The translations under genes were made by a program, and so were the position numbers. From Phaeoceros laevis (Eukaryota > Anthocerotophyta > Anthocerotopsida > Notothyladales): a stretch of 36,863 nt of DNA. Each line of letters opens with the position of its first letter. Position 1 is the first letter of the stretch. The notes beneath the pieces are model-generated. The model ran no database searches and was not told the origin of the DNA. It worked only from the letters and a program-made list of their open reading frames with translations. The stretch spans positions 1 through 36,863 of the forward strand of contig JBNGIQ010008518.1 of assembly GCA_049999765.1 (NCBI GenBank), read 5' to 3'. Shown here one piece after another: positions 29,393 through 36,863 of this stretch.

Positions 29393-30957
29393 TTCCAGAA
29401 AGTGATGGACATAGAGCTTGTGGGATTGCCGTTTGTGAAATGTTACATTGATGACCTGGTAGTGTTCGGTGATACATTTAGTGAACACCTATCTCATGTT
29501 GAGCAGCTGTTGAAGAGGCTAGAGGAGTGTGGATTGAAAGCGCATCCAGGCAAATGCAAATTTGGCTGTCAGCAAGTAGAGTACTTGGGACATCTTTTGA
29601 CACCTGGAAGCATTGAGCCACAGTCTGCCAAGATAATGGCCATTGCAAAGATGCCGCGGCATGTGGATGTAGCAGCCTTGAGGGCATTCTTGGGCCTTTG
29701 CGACTATTACCGCCGTTTTTGCAAAGATATGAGTAGAATCTGCAAGCCACTTTATGAACTTCTGAAGAAGGATGTAGCATGGCGATGGGACCAGGAGCAA
29801 GAAATTGCATGGCTGGAGTTGAAGGAACAACTTTCTGACTATCCAGTCCTGGCTAGGGCTGACTTTAGCAAGTCATTTGTCTTGTATACGGACTGGAACA
29901 TGTTGGGAATTGGTGCTGTACTTGCGCAAGCCGATGAAGAGGGACATGAACATGTCATTGCATATGCGAGTAGGTCAAAAAATGCAGCAGAGGCAAATTA
30001 CTCATCCTACGAAGGGGAATGTCTGGCTAATGTGTGGGCCGTACTGCATTTCCGGCCGTACTTTTATGGTACAGGAATTTTCAGTTGGTAACAGATCACC
30101 AGCCCTTGCACTTGCTGATGACAAATACTAAGCTGACAGGTAAACTAGCACGATGGGCTTTATTATTATCAGAATACAACATGGACATTGTGCATAGGCA
30201 AGGCAGGATTCATTCCAATGCAGATGGTTTATCTAGGAATCCAGTTGAAGACTCAAGGGATCAGACTGGAGCACGCCAAGATCTTGGCCCTCAGCATGTC
30301 ACTCCGTCAGCATGTCTGGTACTATTGGCGTCATGAAGCACGGATATGCCTGAGCAAACACTGCTCATTGAGTCAGGAAGGGACATTTGGAAGGATGCGC
30401 TGGCCATAAAGATGTTGAAGGGTGAGACTCTGCCAGCAGATCTCAGCTATAAGCGCAGGGCACAGTTAAAGCAAAGAGTAAAAAGATAGGTGTGGGAGAA
30501 TGGAGAACTATATTTGAAAGGACGCGACCTGAATCGCAAGGTGCCACCTCCAGAGGACAGAAGAGGAGTCATACTTGCTGCCCACATAGAGATGGGGCAT
30601 TTTGGCGTCAATCGGACGCATCACATGCTAAAACCAACATATTTTTGGGCTGACATGTATGCTAACGTAGAGCAAGTGATTGCTAAATGTGCTGTATGTG
30701 ACCGAGTGAAGGCAAGATTTACTGCTGCAGATGTAGTCCTTCATTCTCTACCGATCAAGGGTCTCTTTTTCAAATGGTCTATCGACCTCATGCCTGAGCT
30801 GCCGCTCATACGCAGTGGAAATTGTCATTGTATGCTCATGGTGGAGTACTTCTCAAAATGGGTGGAGGTTGCGGTTTTCCCTAGAAAGACTTCACAGAAT
30901 ACAGCCAGAGCGTTCATGCAATGTGTTTTGTCCAGGTTTGGAGGATGTGCGGAGGTC
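29393..30957 (+). pseudogene. Ty3/gypsy RT C-terminal half, RNase H and integrase N-terminal half
   Basis: It starts FQKVMDIELVG, the residues missing from the piece ending at 26810. The RT motif YIDD is at 29444-29455, followed by LKAHPGKCKFG and VEYLGHLL and the RT/RNase H connection (LRAFLGLCDYYRRFCKDMS). RNase H shows LYTDWNMLGIGAVLAQ, NYSSYEGECLA, then after a frame change near 30080 VTDHQPL and NADGLSR. TGA 30334-30336 and TAG 30487-30489 follow. The integrase then gives the HHCC zinc region (HIEMGHFGVNRTHH..CAVC) and the first catalytic Asp in KWSIDLMPE. Similarity ends at GCGGAGGTC (30957), which joins to the minus-strand piece starting at 28016. All catalytic residues can be found across the scattered pieces, but the gene cannot work. 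Confidence 0.92.
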
Positions 30958-31755
30958 ATTCACAAGCATCTTGATCGCTAGCTCGAGCTTTGTATTTGAA
31001 GTTGGTTGGCCGTTGCACATGCAGTTGAAGTTTGGGCAAAATGGGGTCAAAAGTGTGTATTTTTGCAACTATGTGAGCATGTACAAACGGAATTCCATCC
31101 GGTTCCTCATCTTGTGCTACACAAACTAAAGTAAGAATTTTTCGTTCGCATCTCATCATTAAGGCCTAACTGACCCACGTGGCTAACTGCTCAAATGGCA
31201 AACTGCCCATGTGGCTTAAGAGTCCATGTGGCTAACAGCCTAGGCTAACTCGTACAAGCCAACTACCACTACTTTTCCTTAGTTGGTTACACGAGATGAT
31301 ACTACCGCACTTTCATGACATGTGGGTGCAACATAATAGGGGTACTCAAACCTTAGTTGTGCAGGTTGTCCCGTGGGCTTACTCTAATACCTTTAACTTC
31401 TTGTGGAGTCACGTTTCACGGGATACACTTTCATGATGGACTTAAATTTTTAGAACACCTGTAACAGCCTGCTTATGGGGTGCCGTGTGCAAGTTACGCT
31501 CTTCTTGCCAAACTTTGTGAAGTCCAGTGAGCATGCTAAGATGCCCGTAATTTAAATTGAAACATTTTAAAATTCACAAGCTTTCTATAAATTTAAGACA
31601 TCCAAATATTTTGAAACACCCCAAGTTTGTGCAGTCCTGAGGCAAGGTAGTTTTCCAGCAGCAGCTAGTTGTGCAAGCATCTAGCTCCCAGTTATGGCAT
31701 CCAGACCTTTACAAATTACCTCGGTCAGGCCCTAGCAAATTCAAAGCACTATAAG
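30958..31755. other. No recognisable gene
   Basis: Non-coding; short GTGGCTAAC-type repeats near 31180-31240. Composition shifts to A+T-rich after about 31540. Confidence 0.45.
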
Positions 31756-31759
31756 GCTC

Positions 31760-32095
31760 AGGTCTGCTCACGATGCTATGATTGTAGAATGGTTAGAAAT
31801 TCTTGAAAACTTCAATGCAATCACAGGAGGTGCAAGGAAAACTGGAATAGGTGCTAGGTATCAAACCAAAAAGGTTGCATTTGTATCCATGGCAGCACAA
31901 TTGTGCAGCACTGGTTTCCCCTCCATGAATGGTGCTAATTTGCAGAAACGTTTTGCACGCTACACTTAAATGTATCACAAGGCAGCTGCTCTCAAAACAA
32001 ACACCGGCAGTTGTCTCATAGAAGATGAAATTGCTGCTGAACTGACTATTGAAGAATATAGAATAGTTTTTAAAACCATTTTCATTAGTATAAGT
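31760..32095 (+). pseudogene. Myb/SANT-like transposon protein fragment
   Basis: The frame reads IVEWLEILENFNAITGGARK, then KKVAFVSMAAQLCSTG, NLQKRFARYT, a TAA at 31967-31969, and MYHKAAALKTNTGSCLIEDE. The pattern WLE..ENF..ITGGA, KK.AF, .RF.RY..MYHKA resembles the Myb/SANT-like DNA-binding segment found at the start of many transposon-related proteins in plants and oomycetes. Only this domain is present and it contains a stop, so it is a scrap. The similarity is from pattern memory and needs a search. Confidence 0.45.
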
Positions 32096-32551
32096 GAAAG
32101 AAAGGTATATCTTAACTCATGCGCTTCCTACACATGAAGTTCAAAATGATTTTTAAAAAAAACATAAATACATAACAATACAAATATCTTTTGATATGTG
32201 GATGCTACTAAGAGTTGTAGTTTTGTTGCTTGATGTAATTTCTCCTATTTTATAAGACACAAATCAAATGATCGAGAATTAATTACATTATGATGTCAAG
32301 TAAAACTATAATTTTCATGACCTGTTTGCGTAATATATTCATAGAAAACTTACAAAGATCAGTCATATATGAAAGACATCATAGTTAATAATTGCATAGG
32401 CCCCATAGAAATAATAATAGCTATCTAGAATTCACTTCGAGAATTTCTCAACAAAGTAAATCAAGATGAAAATTACTTTGAGGTTTATAGTATTTAAGCC
32501 ACTCACATGCAGGTCTAGTTTTTATACTGCCATATTCTCTAAGATGCTTAC

Positions 32552-33039
32552 ATCAATGTGGATGAATCTTCTCGATCCATATACTTTGATACTTGTAGGC
32601 CAAGTCGTTTTTCCTTGTCACCTTGCATAAACCATTCTAAAAGTAATGAAGATGTCCATCGTTTTGCTAAAAAGAATGGCTTCATAACATTGCTTAAATC
32701 TGCACACTTGATAAGCATTTGAAGGAGCAATAGAGCATCATCCCTATTTTCTGTCATATTTTCTCCTTGGAACAAAACTAAATAGTTTGAACTAGTGTAG
32801 GGATCAAAGTCACTTGTGCTATTCATATCAGAATTTTTTGAATAAACCAATATATGTGCAAATCTTGGCAAATGAGATGACTCGTGCATCTTTAATGTAG
32901 ATATTCTGCTTGTTATAGTAGCCATTATTTTACTGTGTTGATCCATATCAGTCGCAAGAATCAATGCCAATACTAGTTTTCTAATCTTCTTTTTTTGTTC
33001 ACAATTAAAATTTTCCAGTATATTGAGCTTATCATCTCC
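32552..33039 (-). CDS. Cyclic-nucleotide phosphodiesterase catalytic domain, one exon
   Basis: This exon encodes the later part of a class I (PDEase_I, HD-type) cAMP/cGMP phosphodiesterase domain, which hydrolyses cyclic nucleotides to 5'-monophosphates. It opens after a TTAG acceptor (exon start 33039) with GDDKLNILENFNCEQKKKIR, then LILATDMDQHSKIM. After an insert of about 65 residues it gives LIKCADLSNVMKPFFLAKRW, where the Asp of CADLSN is the metal ligand, then EWFMQGDKEKRLGLQV and KYMDRED. It ends at a GTAAGC donor (exon end 32552, phase 2). The frame is open throughout, unlike everything else in the window. The HNxxH and HDxxH parts would lie in upstream exons beyond higher coordinates, and I found none within the window. 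As I recall, bryophytes, ferns and charophytes carry a PDE fused to adenylyl cyclase; belonging to that gene is inference. Confidence 0.82.
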
Positions 33040-33530
33040 CTAATGGATGTAACACATTATAAATGAAGAATTTAGTTCATACTTATGTAGTAAAATGATA
33101 TTGTTATTAAACTTAAGACGAATGTAGATATGATTTTTAAATTTGTTAATGGGGAAATGAGGAGCGGCTGACGAGTGGTGTTGCCGTGAGCAAGGGAGTC
33201 AAATGCAACAGTGTGTGTGCCGCCAATAGCACGCCACGCGTGATGAAGGAGGACATGGGACCACATAGCGGTGTAGCAGGGGAAGGCAGACCCCCCAAAG
33301 ATTTAGCAGAAGCTGCCAGGCACAAAAATCCAAGTCGGAAAGAAACAAAAGAGGATCCAAACGCAGAAGAAATCGCACACCAGAATCAAGCGGAAGAGAC
33401 GAAGATCGGGACAACTGGCAATGCACAGGAGCGTGTTGCAAAACCTGAAGGATGGGTAGCACAGAAGAAGAAAGAGGTGCCTTAGAGGCCACCAGTTGTC
33501 ATGTAGGACCCTATGGGCATCATCCCACAG
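33040..33530. other. Intergenic or intronic; one charged ORF of unknown status
   Basis: The A+T-rich flank of the phosphodiesterase exon runs to about 33140. After that a frame of about 100 codons (33186-33485, +) is Lys/Glu-rich (KNPSRKETKEDPNAEEIAHQ) without a recognisable domain. It may be repeat sequence. Confidence 0.3.
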
Positions 33531-33534
33531 GCGA

Positions 33535-33660
33535 GAGGGGGGGACCCTGATGGGACCATTAACCTCCTCAAATATATATATACACACACACACACACTTT
33601 CAGTGTGCGGTGTGGATGTATACCCCAGGATGTGTATCCTGGGACTTGCTTGCAACAAGG
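33535..33660 (-). repeat. R2 repeat copy with (TA)n(CA)n microsatellite
   Basis: The reverse complement reads TATTTGAGGAGGTT..GGTCCCATCAGGG, as at 9760-9800, next to a TA/CA run (about 33572-33598). It is followed by the hairpin CCCAGGAT..ATCCTGGG (about 33634-33653). Confidence 0.55.
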
Positions 33661-34200
33661 ACTGGTGACAAAAATCTATTAAACATGAATGGTACGTACT
33701 CTATGAGCAGCCATCTGTTTTTTCTAAATGATAAAAAACATGCCTCCTAGCATGAGGACTCATATTAACATGATGGCATGAGCAGACGATGATGACATGG
33801 TGACATGCCCCTACCCTGCCAGCTCACTGCTTGAGAGCATGGAGAATATTCCATTGCTAGTCTGACAGCGTGAAAGATGTTTAAAAAATTACATACACTC
33901 ATCTGCGGCGGATACTCACCAAGGGCAATCATTGATACAGCACCAACTTATGCCAGTGTGGCAAAACAATGGCAAAATAGGTTGTCATGCATATTCATTA
34001 CTTCAGGAACTGGCACAATGTTGACTTAACTTGTGGCTATCGCTTTCTGTTTTACGTTCTTCCTTTTTGCTCTCTGCAACAAAAAGACTTGCCCAGTAAC
34101 TGACTAGCTGGAAATTGCCTTGTCAGCTTACAGAGCAGAGCTACATTTATTGTGCTGGCGGCTCAGCCCTCTAATCATGCTGGCAAACTGGCAAAATCGG
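33661..34200. other. No recognisable gene
   Basis: Non-coding sequence between repeats; no motif noticed. Confidence 0.45.
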
Positions 34201-34279
34201 CGAACCAAAGATTATTTTTGAGGATTGTCCTGTAGGCTTGGATACATGGACACCCGTTAGGCCAAAGGAGATGGCCACC

Positions 34280-35380
34280 GAATGGACACTGCCAGACTCT
34301 TTCCTTTTTTATGCTTGTCTTGCTCCAAGGCAAGCACAACCCATACTATTTCAGTTTTCGTGCTCCCCTCTCTTATTAATTCCAGCCTCTCTCAAAGAGA
34401 CTACTTAAGAATACCTCTCCTCAACGCCTTCACGGTTCATTCAGTCCTCGCAAGTTCATTCAGTCCTCACTATTTGCTCCTCCGCTACTTGTTGCTATCA
34501 ACCTCTACCTGCTACCTTCCAGTTTGCTGCACCAATTCCATCCCTGCCCCCTGCGCTCTCATTTTTGCCTTGCTGCTGCCCACTTTTCCTGGAGCCTTGC
34601 TGCTCCTACACTCTGAATCAGCTCTACCACCTTGCTAGTCCTTATTCACTTCGTTTTCTCCCTACCACCTTGCCTACCCAGCCACTGCTTGTCCCTGTCA
34701 AAACTCTTGCAACCTGGTCCCTCCCTGCACGCTACCGGTACCCTGCCTACTGCCTACATAACAACATTTCCAGTCTTTAGTCATCTCCTCATAGATACTC
34801 CACTGTTTCCAGTCATCATCCACCAAGCTTATTTTCTTCTTGCTGATTCCTACCACTCAACCATCAGCACATTTGAGTCCTCCTGCTGTCCAACCAAGTG
34901 GCTGAAAAAACCATACCCTGTATCAACTACCTATATTCGCAACTGACTGCCAAAAGGAGTGAGGTCGGAGTAACTATCACCTTGAGTTCGACATGGCGGA
35001 ACAGATTTTGTGTCCTTAATAACAACTGAATGATGGTTGCCTGCAATGCATACAGTTCTTTAGCTGCCTCTTCTTCCTTTTGAGAAAGTTGAACAAGTAA
35101 CTTAGGTCCTAGATTCTAACCTTTGTTGCACATGCCTTGAAGGACTAGGTCTGCCATGGGCCCTCCAGAAACCTAGCAGTGATACCTTTGGCATTGATGA
35201 AGGAAAGGTTGAGACGTGGCTAACCACCACGTTCCTGCTTAGCATTGTAAGGATTTTTTGATCCAGTGAAGGTTCGCTGTTGATCAAAAACCTTGTGGCA
35301 ACAAAATAGTGACTAACCTTAGACATACCAGCTGTGACATTGAGGAAGGACTGCCTGCTTGCACATCGAGGCAAAACATT
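34280..35380 (+). repeat. R1-like repeat, copy 4 (diverged)
   Basis: A pyrimidine-rich leader (34290-34900) is followed by AGGTCTGCCATGGGCCCTCC and CCTTTGGCATTGATGAAGG (about 35146-35203). This parallels the conserved block of copies 1-3 in order and spacing, but with many substitutions. The long frames on either strand in the leader are compositional artefacts. Confidence 0.45.
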
Positions 35381-35940
35381 TTGTGAGATTTCATGAATAT
35401 ATGCTACTTTGTCACTTTTTTTCTATCATAGCTTTTTTGTCACATTCTACCAACAACAGATACCTATTAGAAGTTCTTTTCGTTGTTCACTCCTCCTATA
35501 CTGATGATCTACTGAGATCCCTGCAACTGATCTTCCCAGCAAAACGAAAAAGTTTTGATGATTCTGCACCTCCCAAAACTGCCACATAGCACCATGTAAG
35601 CATTTGGTGTTGGTGGAGCCTGGAGAATTGAAACCAAGACGCAGCTGCCCCTCTCCGCATCTCAAACCTTGACCCCCTGTGAATCCACACGGTTTCCATA
35701 CGGTGACAACCCCTGCAGTAGGCAATAGGGCACACATGTTGAACTTGTATACAATCCATGCAGCTCTAAAAGACAAGTTAGATACGTAATCAACACGGAT
35801 GCCATATTGATTGGTTCTGCATGGAGGCAACAAGTGATTAATGTGGTTTAATTTGCCAAAGTTTCCGTGTCGCACTTACATGTCTTCAACAAGGTTTAGA
35901 CGAAGAAAACATCATGTTTTTTATTCCTCACAAATTCCGT
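35381..35940. other. No recognisable gene
   Basis: Chance frames only; I see no domain or RNA gene. Confidence 0.4.
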
Positions 35941-35959
35941 GTGGTTTGCATCTCCAAGG

Positions 35960-36530
35960 TGGACACTATGGATTTTGTATGGATTCCATATGGATTATAT
36001 GCCTTTACAATTGTGGCAGTAGGCAATATGGAATACATACGGAATACGTGTGTTTACAATTGTCGCANNNNNNNNNNNNNNNNNNNNNNNNNNNNNNNNN
36101 NNNNNNNNNNNNNNNNNNNNNNNNNNNNNNNNNNNNNNNNNNNNNNNNNNNNNNNNNNNNNNNNNNNAGGCAATATGGAATACATACGGAATACGTGTGT
36201 TTACAATTGTCGCAATAGGCAATATTGAAGACACATGGATTCCGTATGGATATTCCATGTTTTTACCTGCATTGTATGTAGTATGGATTCTATATTGATA
36301 CTATATGTATTTTAGCTGTATTGCATACAACATGGATTCCCTACGGATGTTGTGTGATTTTTACCGGCACTTACCGGTACGGTAGATAGTATGGATTGTG
36401 TATGGATATTGCATGATTTTTAATCGCAGGGTCACAATATGGATTCTGTATTGATATTGCGTGTATTGAGTTGTGTGGCATGCAACATGGATGCCACATA
36501 GACTCTACATGGATTTGACATGGTAATGAT
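35960..36530 (+). repeat. Degenerate tandem repeat (ATGGATTCC-type) around an assembly gap
   Basis: Imperfect units of roughly 50-60 bp built on TATGGATTCCNTATGGATAT with a following TGCATGATTTTTA-like part. They extend on both sides of the N run; the second half (36215-36530) is more diverged. No coding sequence. Confidence 0.7.
36068..36167. other. Assembly gap (100 N) with identical flanks
   Basis: Exactly 100 N. The 47 bases before it (36021-36067) and the 47 after it (36168-36214) are identical. Confidence 0.98.
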
Positions 36531-36863
36531 CAGACTTGATTAGGCATCTATCCAGCCCCTCCGGGCCTTCCTACAATTTAGCGTACAAGCGCTGGCAATT
36601 TCATGATACCATCAATTTTATTTATTAACAAATTATTATCAACTTACGGACGGCACCTAGGGTTTCAAGCTCTGCAAATTAGCAATTGTTTACAGTTCCC
36701 TCACACAAAACACATCAGCTAACTTTCAAATGAGAGTGCATAAACCTCGTCTTCCCGCAGGCCCTGCCCTCCCATCACAAATTCCAAGGTAAGCGGTTTC
36801 CATATGGCGGCCGTATGGAAAAACGCCATAAGGAGTCCCATGCATACTCCCTAAGATTTTATG
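36531..36863. other. No recognisable gene
   Basis: Mixed-composition sequence to the window end; nothing recognised. Confidence 0.4.

Noticed and set aside
34282-34946. Leu/Ser-rich open frames that look like a signal peptide or membrane protein
   Set aside because: They lie in the pyrimidine-rich leader of an R1-like repeat, where C/T composition alone gives Leu, Ser and Pro codons.

Overview
The window looks like nuclear DNA of a land plant, made mostly of nested and decayed transposable elements with a few scraps of host genes. The plant evidence is a Ty1/copia 3' end, a degenerate vicilin-like storage-protein gene and captured pieces of a plant-type PPR motif. One exon encodes a class I cyclic-nucleotide phosphodiesterase domain. 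As I recall, such enzymes are absent from flowering plants but present in streptophyte lineages with swimming sperm. Together these suggest a fern, lycophyte, bryophyte or early seed plant. This is inference; no species is identified. No intact protein-coding gene longer than one exon is visible. Two runs of exactly 100 N mark assembly gaps.

Layout. 1-1.2 kb: 3' end of a Ty1/copia element with its 3' LTR. 1.5-9.0 kb: copies, in both orientations, of a non-coding repeat (called R1 here) with a TATA box, a pyrimidine-rich stretch and a conserved GATGAAGG box. 9.2-9.8 kb: a short tandem repeat and a GT microsatellite. 10.1-10.9 kb: vicilin-like pseudogene (-). 11.1-31 kb: a Ty3/gypsy retrotransposon whose parts read LTR/leader, gag, protease, DNA cytosine methyltransferase, reverse transcriptase, RNase H, integrase, PHD finger. 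It is interrupted by a complete 10.66-kb DNA transposon (15447-26104), and its pol gene is cut and partly inverted between 26.8 and 31 kb. 31.7-32.1 kb: Myb/SANT-like transposon scrap. 32.5-33.0 kb: phosphodiesterase exon (-) in A+T-rich DNA. 33.5-35.4 kb: more R1-like and microsatellite repeats. 35.9-36.5 kb: degenerate tandem repeat around the second gap.

The most notable object is the DNA transposon. It has 37/38-bp terminal inverted repeats and a 5-bp target duplication (AAAGG). Removing it with one target copy rejoins the methyltransferase and reverse-transcriptase reading frames exactly. It carries a two-exon gene for a DDE-like protein with WSDGC..QFK and SHGKG..DG motifs, and a convergent second gene for a charged protein with an AT-hook-like segment. 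The intron of the first gene holds a minisatellite built from captured PPR-motif DNA. I cannot assign the element to a named superfamily.

The host retrotransposon is notable in its own right. It combines a C5 cytosine methyltransferase domain between protease and reverse transcriptase with a PHD finger after the integrase, so it once encoded both a possible chromatin writer and a reader. Both elements are dead here. Many of their stop codons are one G-to-A or C-to-T step from Trp, Gln or Arg codons, as expected from deamination of methylated cytosine.
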